16,248 nt of DNA from Actinomycetota bacterium (GTDB lineage: Bacteria > Actinomycetota > Actinomycetes > Actinomycetales > Cellulomonadaceae), in assembly GCA_018898235.1 (NCBI GenBank), contig JAHIJU010000297.1, forward strand, positions 1 through 16,248, in the 5' to 3' direction. Positions 6,660 to 13,975 of the stretch are shown here, one piece after another. A program made the position numbers and the translations under genes. The notes under the pieces were generated by a model. It saw only the letters and a list, made by a program, of their open reading frames with translations, was not told the DNA's origin and searched no databases. The number at the start of each line of letters is the position of its first letter. Position 1 is the stretch's first letter.

Positions 6660-7952
6660 ATGGACCAGGTCGAGCCGGGCACGTCCGCAGCGGGTGCGGT
6701 GCAGCACCCGCACCTGATGACCGTGCCCGCTGCGGCGGTGAACGACGCCGCGGCCGGGACGGGCGAGGCGCCGCCCGGGCAGCTGCTCGACGAGCTCGCC
6801 CGTACCCTCGGGCCGCTGACCGAGGAGGAGGCCGCGACCGTCGTCGTCCCGGTGGCCCAGGCGCTCGGCGCACTGCACCGGGCCGGGCTCGTGCACGGTG
6901 CGGTCGACGCCCGGCACATCGTGGTCCGGCCGGACGGTATGCCCGTGCTCGTCGACCTGGCGTCGACACGTGGCGGTTCCGACCAGCGCACCGGCGACCT
7001 GCGCGCCCTCATCGACTGCGCCCTCCGGCTGCTCCCCGGTGCTGAGCTCTACGCCGCGGCGGGGCTCGGCCCCGAGTGTCTGCGAGCCGAGCTCCTGACC
7101 CTGCTGGACCGGCCCGAGCTCGACGCCGACCAGCTGGTCGACGCCTGCTTCCGGATGGTGGACCCGGCGCCGCTGCGTCGCCCGTCGCCGGCATCGGAGG
7201 TTCGGACCCCGGCCGGGGCCACGCAGCAGGAGCAGGGCGACCCGGCCGGGATGGCGGCGGGGCTGCTGCGATCGGCGGCCACCGATGGCCAGCGCGTGCG
7301 GACCCGGGCGCCGGGCGGGCACCACCGGGCCGACCCGTCACCCAGGGAGCGGCGGGCCCGGACCGACCGGTCGACGGGTCGAGGGTGGCGGGAGTCCCAC
7401 GCGCGTCCGGGGGTACCCGCGCGGCGGCTCGGGGTGGCCGTCGCCGCGCTCCTCGTCCTGGGGGTCGCCCTCGTCGGGAGCCAGCGGCTTCCGTCGGCCG
7501 GTCCGGCCCCGAAGGCGACTGCAGGGACGGCGGAGTTCTCGCCCGGTGCCCACGTCGGCACCGGCGTGCTGTCCGATCCGGCCACCGCGGCCGCCGACCT
7601 CAGCCGTCTGCGTGCCCAGCTGTTCGCCGACCCGGCAACCGCGGACCTGACCGATGTCGAGATCGTCGACGGACCGGCCTATCTCGCTGACGGCGCCGTG
7701 CTCGCCTCGATGGTCGGGGTGCGGAACACCGGGCTCCAGACACGGGTGGACGCCGCGAGCACCGTCTCGATCGGAGCCGACGGCACCGCGCGGGTCAGGC
7801 TCACGGCAACGCAGAGCAGCTATGTGCGGACCGGGGCGGACGCCACGACGAGCACGGTCCCCGGGGTCGGTCCGCGCACCGTCGAGCTCGAGCTGCACTG
7901 GACCGACGCCGGCTGGCGGGTCTGGTCGGTCAGTGAGCCGACGACGCCCTGA
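6660..7952 (+). CDS. Degenerate Ser/Thr kinase-like (pseudokinase) membrane protein with outer C-terminal domain
   Basis: A 430-residue protein. Residues 14-180 resemble a protein kinase without its nucleotide-binding front. QHPHLMTV (15-22) looks like the strand after helix C. LHRAGLVHGAVDARHIVVR (72-90) aligns with the catalytic loop, but the HRD aspartate is Ala81 and the metal-binding Asn is His86. VLVDLAS (97-102) stands at DFG with Asp99 retained, and DPAPLRRPS (168-176) matches the end-of-domain DPxxRPS motif. There is no glycine loop and no VAIK lysine. A basic, disordered linker (about 180-255) leads to one membrane helix at 256-275. A domain of about 150 residues then lies outside the membrane (NTGLQ-x-RVDAAS, ending ELHWTDAGWRVWSVSE). 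Catalysis is therefore unlikely; a scaffold or sensor role is inferred. The ATG has no Shine-Dalgarno. The 3' end overlaps the next gene by 23 bp. Confidence 0.78.
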   Translation: MDQVEPGTSAAGAVQHPHLMTVPAAAVNDAAAGTGEAPPGQLLDELARTLGPLTEEEAATVVVPVAQALGALHRAGLVHGAVDARHIVVRPDGMPVLVDLASTRGGSDQRTGDLRALIDCALRLLPGAELYAAAGLGPECLRAELLTLLDRPELDADQLVDACFRMVDPAPLRRPSPASEVRTPAGATQQEQGDPAGMAAGLLRSAATDGQRVRTRAPGGHHRADPSPRERRARTDRSTGRGWRESHARPGVPARRLGVAVAALLVLGVALVGSQRLPSAGPAPKATAGTAEFSPGAHVGTGVLSDPATAAADLSRLRAQLFADPATADLTDVEIVDGPAYLADGAVLASMVGVRNTGLQTRVDAASTVSIGADGTARVRLTATQSSYVRTGADATTSTVPGVGPRTVELELHWTDAGWRVWSVSEPTTP

Positions 7953-8829
7953 CCCAGGCCGCGGCCGCGGTGATGTCGGGGTGCGAGAACCGGAAGCCGG
8001 CCCCCGAGAGCACGGCCGGCACCGCCCGGACCGAACCGAGGATCTCCGGGGCGAAGTCGCCGAGGGCCAGGCGCAGCGCGACGGAGGGGACGGCGAGCCG
8101 GGCGGGACGTCCGAACGCCTCGGCGAGCGCCGCGACCACCTCGGCGTTCCGGGTCGGTTCGGCGACGAGGTTCACCGGCCCGTGGACCGGCGACCGGAGT
8201 AGGTGCTCGATGGCGCGGACCTGGTCGGGCAGGGTGATCCAGGACCAGAACTGGCGACCCGACCCGAGCGGTCCGCCCAGCCCGGCCTTGATGAGCGGGA
8301 GCAGTCGGACAAGGGCGCCTCCCTGCGGGGCGAGCACCACCCCGGTCCGCAGGTGCACCACCCGGACGCCGGCCCGCTGGGCGGGGGCGGTCGCGGCCTC
8401 CCAGCGACGCACGACGTCGGCGAAGAAGGTGTCGCCGTACGGTTCGGACTCGGTCAGGACGTCATCGCCCCGGTCGCCGTAGGCCCCGATGGCCGAGCCC
8501 TGGAGCAGCACCCTGGCCCGGCTCGGGTCGGCCGACGCCAGCGTCCGGGACAGCAGGGCCGTGGTGCGGACCCGGGAGGTCAGCACCTGACGTTTGCGCT
8601 CGCGGGTGAGCGGGCGTTCCCCGACGTTCACCCCGGCCAGGTTCACCACGGCGTCGACCTCGTCGAGCGATGTCGCGTCCAGCTGCCCGAGATCAGGGTC
8701 CCAGCTGATCTCGTCCGGCCCGTCGGTCGCCCGGCGCACCAGTCGCACGACCTCGTGGCCGCCGTCCCGCAGGGCCGGAAGCAGTGCGCCCCCGATCAGT
8801 CCGTGCGAGCCGGCGACCACGATCCGCAT
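7930..8829 (-). CDS. TIGR01777-type NAD(P)-dependent epimerase / SDR family protein
   Basis: A 299-residue extended short-chain dehydrogenase-like protein. It begins MRIVVAGSHGLIGGALLPAL, with the GxxGxxG dinucleotide site at residues 7-13. AVVNLAGVNVGERPLT near 60-75 is the NLAG-x-N/P-x-x-xRWT-like signature of the TIGR01777 (YfcH/SulA-like) group. SAIGAYGDRGD near 112-122 carries the usual SxxxxYG. The C-terminal part (GPVNLVAEPTRNAEV, then a DUF1731-like FAPEILGSVRAVPAVL) completes the family. The substrate is unknown in general. In actinobacteria this gene commonly follows the lipoylated E2 gene, as here (13 bp after its stop), so it is probably in the lpdA-E2 operon. The start at 8829 is set by the dinucleotide motif; the frame further upstream is antisense-like and lies within the E2 gene. 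Confidence 0.9.
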   Translation of the reverse strand: MRIVVAGSHGLIGGALLPALRDGGHEVVRLVRRATDGPDEISWDPDLGQLDATSLDEVDAVVNLAGVNVGERPLTRERKRQVLTSRVRTTALLSRTLASADPSRARVLLQGSAIGAYGDRGDDVLTESEPYGDTFFADVVRRWEAATAPAQRAGVRVVHLRTGVVLAPQGGALVRLLPLIKAGLGGPLGSGRQFWSWITLPDQVRAIEHLLRSPVHGPVNLVAEPTRNAEVVAALAEAFGRPARLAVPSVALRLALGDFAPEILGSVRAVPAVLSGAGFRFSHPDITAAAAWVRASSAH

Positions 8830-8842
8830 GGTCGTGCCCGGG

Positions 8843-10606
8843 CTAGACCAGACCGAGGTCGGGCTCGAAGGCGCCCTCCTCGATCCGGGCCTTGATCGCG
8901 GCCAGGTAGCGCGCAGCATCTGCGCCGTCCACCAGGCGGTGGTCGTAGGACAGCGCGAGGTAGCACATGGACCGCACCGCGATCGCCTCGCCACCGTCGG
9001 CGTCGGTCACCACCATCGGCCGCTTGACGATGGTGCCCGTCGCCAGGATCGCCGAGGTGCCGCCCGGGACGATCGGGGTGTCGAACAACGCACCGCCGGA
9101 ACCGGTGTTGGTGACGGTGAAGGTCGCCCCCGACAGCTCGTCGGGGGAGACCTTGTTGTCTCGGGTCCGGGAGGCGAGGTCCGCGATGCCGCGGGCGATG
9201 CCGGCGAGCGTGAGGTCACCTGCGCCGCGGAGCACCGGGACGACGAGACCACGCGGCGTGTCCACGGCGATGCCCACGTTCTCGGCGGCCGGGTAGGTGA
9301 TCTGGTTGCCCTCGAGCACGCCGTTGACCTTGGGGTAGGTCTTGAGCGCCTCGACCGCGGCCTGCACGAAGAACGGCAGGAACGTCAGCTTGGCGCCCTC
9401 GCGCGCGGCGAAGCCGTCCTTGGCCTTGGCCCGCAGCCGTGCGCCCCGGGTGACGTCGACCTCGACGACGGTGGTCAGCTGGGCCTGGCTGTGCAGCGAC
9501 TCGACCATGCGCTGGGCGATGATCTGGCGCAGCCGGCTGGCCTTCTCGGTCGTGCCACGCAGCGGCGACACCTCGCCGATCGTGCGGGCCGGGGCCACCT
9601 TCGACGCGCCGGCCGCGGGGACGGCCGCCGCGCGCGCCTCGGCGGAGGCGATGACGTCCTCCTTGCGGATCCGCCCGCCCACACCGGTGCCGACGACGGC
9701 GGAGGTGTCGACGCCCAGCCCGGCCGCGAGCTTGCGAACCAGCGGGGTCAGGTAGCCCCCGTGGATCGCCGCGGTCGCCGACGTCGAGGGGGCGGGGGCC
9801 GCGGGGGCGACCGGTGCGGGTGCGACGGCCGCGGGTGCGACCGGCGCAGGTGCGACGGGCGCGGGTGCAACCGGCGCGGGTGCGACGGGCGCAGGTGCAA
9901 CCGGGGCCGGTGCGGCGGGCTGCTCGGCGACCGGCGCGGGGGCCTCCGGCGCCGGCGCGACCGGCTGTGCGGCGACGGGCGCGCCCGAACCGATGAGGGC
10001 CAGCACCGCGCCGACCTCGGCGGTCTCGTCCTCCGGCACCAGGATCTGCAGGAGCGTGCCGCCGACGGGTGACGGCACCTCGGTGTCGACCTTGTCGGTC
10101 GAGATCTCGAGCAGCGGCTCGTCGACGTCGACGTGGTCGCCGACGGCCTTGAGCCAGCGGGTCACGGTGCCCTCGGTGACCGACTCGCCAAGGGCCGGGA
10201 GGGTGATGGGGGTGGCATCGCCTGCGGGCGGGGCCGACACGCTCGCCGGCTCCGGGGCGGGTGCGGCGACCTCGTCGACCGCAGTCGCGGGTTCAACCGG
10301 CTCGGCCGGTGCGGCCGGCTCGACGTCCGCCGGGGCGGCCGGTTCGGCCGGCGTCGGCGCGGAGCCGGTGCCGTCACCGATGACGGCCAGCACCGCCCCG
10401 ACCTCGGCGGTCTCGTCCTCCGGCACCAGGATCTGCTCGATCACGCCGGCGACGGGCGAGGGGATCTCGGTGTCGACCTTGTCGGTCGAGATCTCCAGGA
10501 GGGGCTCGTCGACCTCGACCCGTTCACCGACGGCCTTGAGCCAGCGGGTGACGGTGCCCTCGGTGACGGACTCGCCCAGGGCGGGGAGCTGCACGTTGTG
10601 CGACAT
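8843..10606 (-). CDS. sucB: Dihydrolipoamide acyltransferase, E2 of 2-oxoacid dehydrogenase complex, two lipoyl domains
   Basis: A 587-residue E2 protein. Lipoyl domain 1 is at about residues 2-78, with the lipoylated Lys43 in EISTDKVDTE. Lipoyl domain 2 is at about 132-207, with Lys172 in the same motif. Alanine/proline-rich flexible linkers separate the domains. A peripheral subunit-binding domain at about 283-320 (LTPLVRKLAAGLGVD, then GTGVGGRIRKEDV) holds E3. The catalytic acyltransferase domain runs from about 348 to 587, with the active-site His556 and Asp560 in SYDHRLVDGADA. Actinobacterial proteins of this type are annotated sucB, but in mycobacteria and corynebacteria the protein serves mainly pyruvate dehydrogenase (also called DlaT/AceF). 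It may serve both complexes. It follows lpdA by 23 bp. A weak AAGGAG is 11 bases before the ATG. The lipoyl groups are made by the LipB and LipA encoded in this window. Confidence 0.96.
   Translation of the reverse strand: MSHNVQLPALGESVTEGTVTRWLKAVGERVEVDEPLLEISTDKVDTEIPSPVAGVIEQILVPEDETAEVGAVLAVIGDGTGSAPTPAEPAAPADVEPAAPAEPVEPATAVDEVAAPAPEPASVSAPPAGDATPITLPALGESVTEGTVTRWLKAVGDHVDVDEPLLEISTDKVDTEVPSPVGGTLLQILVPEDETAEVGAVLALIGSGAPVAAQPVAPAPEAPAPVAEQPAAPAPVAPAPVAPAPVAPAPVAPAPVAPAAVAPAPVAPAAPAPSTSATAAIHGGYLTPLVRKLAAGLGVDTSAVVGTGVGGRIRKEDVIASAEARAAAVPAAGASKVAPARTIGEVSPLRGTTEKASRLRQIIAQRMVESLHSQAQLTTVVEVDVTRGARLRAKAKDGFAAREGAKLTFLPFFVQAAVEALKTYPKVNGVLEGNQITYPAAENVGIAVDTPRGLVVPVLRGAGDLTLAGIARGIADLASRTRDNKVSPDELSGATFTVTNTGSGGALFDTPIVPGGTSAILATGTIVKRPMVVTDADGGEAIAVRSMCYLALSYDHRLVDGADAARYLAAIKARIEEGAFEPDLGLV
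9791..9916 (-). repeat. Coding tandem repeat encoding the (V-A-P-A-P)n inter-domain linker of E2
   Basis: Residues about 231-272 of the E2 protein are successive APVAP/VAPAP units. They are encoded by imperfect 15-bp units of the type GGTGCGACGGGCGC with third-position changes (A/G, C/A). The repeats are in frame and form the swinging linker between the second lipoyl domain and the E3-binding domain. Linker length is known to vary between strains and species in E2 proteins, and slippage here would change it without a frameshift. Confidence 0.85.
9992..10203 (-). repeat. Direct repeat, copy of lipoyl domain 2
   Basis: This stretch encodes most of lipoyl domain 2 and matches 10379-10590 at an offset of exactly 387 bp (129 codons). 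The match includes synonymous positions: one run of about 50 bp around 10001-10049 differs at a single base. It is an internal domain duplication within the E2 gene. Confidence 0.85.
10379..10590 (-). repeat. Direct repeat, copy of lipoyl domain 1
   Basis: This is the partner of the repeat at 9992-10203 and encodes most of lipoyl domain 1, including the lipoylated lysine motif. The two copies differ mainly around the segment that encodes VAGVIEQI versus VGGTLLQI and the segment GERVEVDE versus GDHVDVDE. The high nucleotide match beyond protein constraint suggests recent duplication or ongoing gene conversion. Confidence 0.85.
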
Positions 10607-10629
10607 GGGGGTGATCTCTCCTTCGGCTC

Positions 10630-12009
10630 TCAGGCGTGGGCGTGCAGCGGCTTGCCGGCCAGCGCGAGGAACGCCTCGCCGAGAGCCTCGTTCTGCGTCG
10701 GGTGTGCGTGCACGAGCGAGGCCACATCGTCGGGGTAGGCCTCCCAGTTGACCATGAGCTGGGCCTCGCCGATGAGCTCGCCGACGCGGGCACCGATCAT
10801 GTGGACCCCGACGACCGGGCCGTCGACGCGCCGCACGAGCTTGATGAACCCCTGCGTCCCGAGGATCTGGCTCTTGCCGTTGCCGCCGAGGTTGTACTCG
10901 AGGGTCACGACCTGGTCGTCTCCGTACTGCGCCTTGGCGGTCGCCTCGTTCAGCCCGACCGAGGCGACCTCGGGGTTGGAGTAGGTGACCCGCGGGATAC
11001 CGGACTCGACGATCGGTGCCGGCGCAAGTCCGGCGATCTGCTCGGCGACGAAGATGCCCTGGGCGAAGCCGCGGTGCGCGAGCTGCAGCCCGGGCACGAT
11101 GTCACCGACCGCCCAGATGTTGCCCACCCCGGTGTGCAGCCGCTCATCGGTGAGCACGAAGCCCCGGTCGAGGCGGACGCCCTGCTCCTCGTAGCCGAGG
11201 CGCGAGGTGGCCGGCCCACGACCGACGGCGACCAGCAGCAGATCGGCGTCCAGTGCGGTGCCGTCCTCGAGGCGCACGTGGACCCCGCCGTCGTCCTGCT
11301 CGACGCCCGCGAACCGCACACCGACCTTGAAGCCGATCCCGCGCTTGCGGTAGGCCCGCTCGAACGCCTTGCTGATCGCCTCGTCCTCGTTGGGGACCAG
11401 GTGCGGCAGGGCCTCGATGATGGTGACCTCGGTACCGAACGACCGCCAGACGCTGGCGAACTCCGCGCCGATCACGCCACCGCCGAGGATGACCGCCGAG
11501 CGCGGGATCCAGTCGAGCTGGAGCGCGGTGTCGGAGGTGAGCACCCGACCGCCGATCTCCAGACCCGGCAGTGTGCGTGAGTACGAGCCGGAGGCGAGGA
11601 CGATGTGCTCACCGGTGAGCACCCGGCCGTCCACCTCGACCTGGTTCGGACCGACCAGACGCCCCCACCCGGCGATCACGTCGATCTTGCGGGAGGACAC
11701 CAGACCCTGCAGGCCCTTGTAGAGCCGGCCGATCACCGAGTCCTTGTACTGGTTGACCTCGGCCATCTCGATGCGCTCGAGCGTGGTGTGCACGCCGTAG
11801 TGGGCGCTCTCGCGGGCGTCATCGGCCAGCTCGGCGGCGTGCAGCAGCGCCTTGGTCGGGATGCACCCCCGGTGCAGGCAGGTGCCGCCGACCTTGTCGG
11901 CCTCGACGAGCGCGACGCGCTTGCCCAGCTCGGCAGCGCGCAGGGCCGCGGCGTAGCCGCCGCTGCCTGCTCCAAGGACGACGATGTCGTAGGCGTTCTC
12001 CGCAGCCAC
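10630..12009 (-). CDS. lpdA: Dihydrolipoyl dehydrogenase (E3)
   Basis: A 459-residue flavoprotein that reoxidises dihydrolipoyl groups on E2 with NAD+. The N-terminal FAD site is VVLGAGSGGYAAALRAAELG (from about residue 10). The redox disulfide is Cys44-Cys49 in GGTCLHRGCIPTK. The NAD site is VILGGGVIGAEFASVW near 185. An FAD-binding VGNIWAVGDIV lies near 305-315. The C-terminal His-Glu pair is His436 and Glu441 (HAHPTQNE). Two GTG codons compete as start. AGGAG (complement of 12017-12021) is seven bases from the GTG at 12009 but only one base from that at 12015, so I choose 12009. An in-frame ATG at 12126 would add an unlike leader. It is first in the run lpdA-E2-TIGR01777, and the lipoamide partner is encoded 23 bp downstream. 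Confidence 0.95.
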   Translation of the reverse strand: MAAENAYDIVVLGAGSGGYAAALRAAELGKRVALVEADKVGGTCLHRGCIPTKALLHAAELADDARESAHYGVHTTLERIEMAEVNQYKDSVIGRLYKGLQGLVSSRKIDVIAGWGRLVGPNQVEVDGRVLTGEHIVLASGSYSRTLPGLEIGGRVLTSDTALQLDWIPRSAVILGGGVIGAEFASVWRSFGTEVTIIEALPHLVPNEDEAISKAFERAYRKRGIGFKVGVRFAGVEQDDGGVHVRLEDGTALDADLLLVAVGRGPATSRLGYEEQGVRLDRGFVLTDERLHTGVGNIWAVGDIVPGLQLAHRGFAQGIFVAEQIAGLAPAPIVESGIPRVTYSNPEVASVGLNEATAKAQYGDDQVVTLEYNLGGNGKSQILGTQGFIKLVRRVDGPVVGVHMIGARVGELIGEAQLMVNWEAYPDDVASLVHAHPTQNEALGEAFLALAGKPLHAHA

Positions 12010-12016
12010 GTGCACA

Positions 12017-12021
12017 CTCCT
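12017..12021 (-). promoter_or_regulatory. Shine-Dalgarno that decides the GTG start of lpdA
   Basis: AGGAG on the minus strand ends seven bases before the GTG at 12009-12007, an optimal spacing. The other in-frame GTG at 12015-12013 is only one base away, so the protein very likely starts VAAENAYDIVV with Met in place of the first Val. Confidence 0.7.
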
Positions 12022-12149
12022 GTCCGATGACGTGAAAGGGCCTTCGTCCCATCTTGGCATCCCGCCAGGGTGGTCACGACCGAGTCTCGCCCCCAGCGGA
12101 CGTCGCAGCCGTCCCGAGCCGGTCACGCGAATCGTCGCGGCGGTCCCGT

Positions 12150-12162
12150 TACCCTCGGTGGA
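12150..12162 (+). promoter_or_regulatory. Putative leaderless promoter -10 of the 115-residue hypothetical gene
   Basis: TACCCT at 12150-12155 fits TANNNT. Six bases (CGGTGG) follow and then the ATG at 12162, so transcription would start at the start codon. The CGGTGG is a poor Shine-Dalgarno match. No good -35 is visible. Confidence 0.45.
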
Positions 12163-12509
12163 TGGGCCTGTTCAAGCGACGTCGGCGCACACCTGACGGC
12201 GAACGTGAGCCGTCGCAGCGCGAGGTGCGGGCCGCGACACTCACGCACCTGCGGGAGTTCGTCGCCACCCGGGTCGGCGTCGAGGCGTACGTGGAACCCC
12301 GCACGAACGTGACGCCCACCACAGTGATGCTGGTGGCGACCGATGGGGAGTGGACCCGGCGCAAGGTTCCCGACGCCGGGACCGCGCACGCCTTTGCCCG
12401 TGAGCTCGCGATCCCGGTGTACGACGTGCAGCGCACCGGCTATCCCCAGCGGGTGCGGGACTACAACGCCCGGCAACGGGCCGGACGGGACACGGAGCCT
12501 CGCGCCTGA
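12162..12509 (+). CDS. Conserved-looking hypothetical protein, 115 residues
   Basis: I do not recognise a named family. The protein starts MGLFKRRRR, a basic N-terminus, and then has a compact domain with recurring motifs. VATRVGVEAYVEPRTNVTPTTVMLVATDGEWTRRKV (about 34-69) reads like a small beta-sheet core. AFARELAIPVYDVQRTGYPQRVRDYN (77-102) is a helix followed by a strongly patterned stretch. Coding is supported by third-position G/C bias, clear alternation of hydrophobic and charged residues, and the absence of any better frame. Short actinobacterial proteins of this type beside lpdA are familiar to me and are sometimes labelled oxidoreductase, but no cofactor-binding motif is visible. 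It is divergent from lpdA across about 150 bp and convergent with the MocR gene, with 23 bp between their stops. Confidence 0.8.
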   Translation: MGLFKRRRRTPDGEREPSQREVRAATLTHLREFVATRVGVEAYVEPRTNVTPTTVMLVATDGEWTRRKVPDAGTAHAFARELAIPVYDVQRTGYPQRVRDYNARQRAGRDTEPRA

Positions 12510-12532
12510 ACCCGTGCGCCGGCCGGCTGTGG

Positions 12533-13975
12533 TCAGGGCGTCGAGGGTCGCAGTCCGGCCCGGCCCGCACCGCTGCGCTCGAGCGCCGACCACGCGGCGG
12601 CGATCCGGCGCACGGCTTCGTCGAGCACCTCCTCGGGTTCGGCGAACGTGAGGCGCAGGCGGTCGTCGAAGCTGCCGTCGACGCCGAACGCCGTGCCCGG
12701 GACCAGGTGGACCCCGTGTGCCTGACCGATGCGCGCCAGTGCGCTGGAGACCGGGGCGCCCAGGTCGATCCAGAGGCTGAGCCCACCGGCCGGCACGGGC
12801 GTCGTCCAGGTGGGAAGCAGCTGGCCGAGCTGCGCGACGAGGCGGTCGCGACGCTCGCGCAGCTCCTCGCGGCGGCGGGCGAGCAGACCGGCGCGCACCT
12901 GCATCAGCCGGGCGACGACGAGCTGGTCGAGCACGGAGCTCGAGATGTCGGCACGCGCCCGCTGGGTCGCGAGCTGCGTGACCATCTCGCGTGAGCAGCG
13001 GATCCAGCCGACTCGCAGCCCGCTCCAGAAGCTCTTGGACGCCGAGCCGATCCCCGCGACCTGGGGGGCCGTTCCATCGCCGAGCAGGGACGGCGGCAAC
13101 GGCGCCCCGAGCGTCAGGTCGGCGAACACCTCGTCGACGATGAGCAGGGCCCCGGACCGTGCCACGCCCGTGCGCAGCCTGTCCCGGTGCTGCTCGGCGA
13201 GCACGCTGCCGGTCGGGTTGTGGTGGTCGGGGACGAGATAGACCACGCGCGGGTCGCTGGCCCGGACGGTCGACAGCAGCAGGTCGACGTCCACCCCCTG
13301 CTCGCCGACGGGGACGGGGACGGGTCTGGCGCCGGCCGCGGTGACGACGTCGATCGCGTTGGGGTAGGTGGGGTGCTCGACGACCACCCGGTCACCGCGG
13401 CGTGCCGCGAGGTTGACCAGCAGGTTGATCGCCTGCTGGGCACCCGTGGTGATCAGGATCTGGTCCGGTTCGGTCCGCACGCCCCGGTCGACGTACCACT
13501 GCGCGACGGCCGCCCGCAGCACCGGCAGCCCGAGCGGTTCGAGCCCGTGTCCGCCCAGGTGCTGGCGGAGGTCCTCGACGGCCAGGGCGCAGGCGTTCGT
13601 GAGCTCGGGGGGTGCGGAGGGGGCGGCCTTGGTCAGGTCGAGCAGGTGGGCGTCCGGCAGGTCGGTGAACCGGGGGGAGCGCGAGGCACCGGGCGGAAGC
13701 GCGGTGACGGTGCCCGATCCCTGGCGGCTGATGAGGAAGCCCTCGGTGCGCAACAGGTCGTAGGTGGCGCTCACCGTGGTGCGGGACAGCCCGAGCGCGC
13801 CGGCCAGCTCGCGTTCGCTCGGCAGCCGGGTGCGGGTCGGCAGCGCCCCGGCCAGCACGGCGGCCCGGAGGCCGCCGGCCAACGCGCTGTAGGCGGGCCC
13901 GTCGCCCCGCCAGCCGTCGAGCAGTCCCGCGAGGCGGGTGCTGGAGACGGTGCGGTCGGCGGGAAGGACTGTCAC
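12533..13975 (-). CDS. MocR-type regulator: GntR winged helix fused to class-I aminotransferase domain
   Basis: A 480-residue fusion. The N-terminal GntR-type DNA-binding domain (about residues 25-95) contains LPSERELAGALGLSRTTVSA followed by TYDLLRTEGF. The C-terminal part (about 110-465) is a fold-type I PLP domain. TTGAQQA (176-182) lies near the cofactor phosphate site. HHNPTG (251-256) and Asp281 in LLIVDEVFADL would contact the cofactor ring. Lys314 in SASKSFWSGLRVGW is the expected Schiff-base lysine. Such proteins sense PLP or amino compounds. The divergent neighbour is a YczE-like membrane protein, and MocR/YczE pairs occur in many bacteria, so I infer it controls that operon. The GTG at 13975 begins the family-like part. 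The frame continues to 14938, but only as antisense to the neighbouring genes. No Shine-Dalgarno is seen, but a promoter is placed for a leaderless transcript. Confidence 0.92.
   Translation of the reverse strand: MTVLPADRTVSSTRLAGLLDGWRGDGPAYSALAGGLRAAVLAGALPTRTRLPSERELAGALGLSRTTVSATYDLLRTEGFLISRQGSGTVTALPPGASRSPRFTDLPDAHLLDLTKAAPSAPPELTNACALAVEDLRQHLGGHGLEPLGLPVLRAAVAQWYVDRGVRTEPDQILITTGAQQAINLLVNLAARRGDRVVVEHPTYPNAIDVVTAAGARPVPVPVGEQGVDVDLLLSTVRASDPRVVYLVPDHHNPTGSVLAEQHRDRLRTGVARSGALLIVDEVFADLTLGAPLPPSLLGDGTAPQVAGIGSASKSFWSGLRVGWIRCSREMVTQLATQRARADISSSVLDQLVVARLMQVRAGLLARRREELRERRDRLVAQLGQLLPTWTTPVPAGGLSLWIDLGAPVSSALARIGQAHGVHLVPGTAFGVDGSFDDRLRLTFAEPEEVLDEAVRRIAAAWSALERSGAGRAGLRPSTP

Noticed and set aside
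4413..7325. A minus-strand open frame of 970 codons opposite the MMPL and pseudokinase genes
   Set aside because: The product is rich in His, Gln, Arg and Gly with no domain. The opposite strand encodes a clear MMPL protein with both Asp-Tyr pairs.
9791..9916. Regular short repeats considered as a CRISPR-like array
   Set aside because: The units are 15 bp, contiguous, without spacers, and in frame inside the E2 gene, where they encode the expected Ala/Pro linker.
12010..12126. ATG at 12126 as the start of lpdA
   Set aside because: The added 39 residues do not resemble dihydrolipoyl dehydrogenase N-termini. AGGAG is ideally placed for the GTG at 12009.
12518..12527. GCCGGCCGGC palindrome between the convergent hypothetical and MocR genes, considered as a terminator
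   Set aside because: It has no loop and no following T-run, and such strings are common by chance at this GC content.
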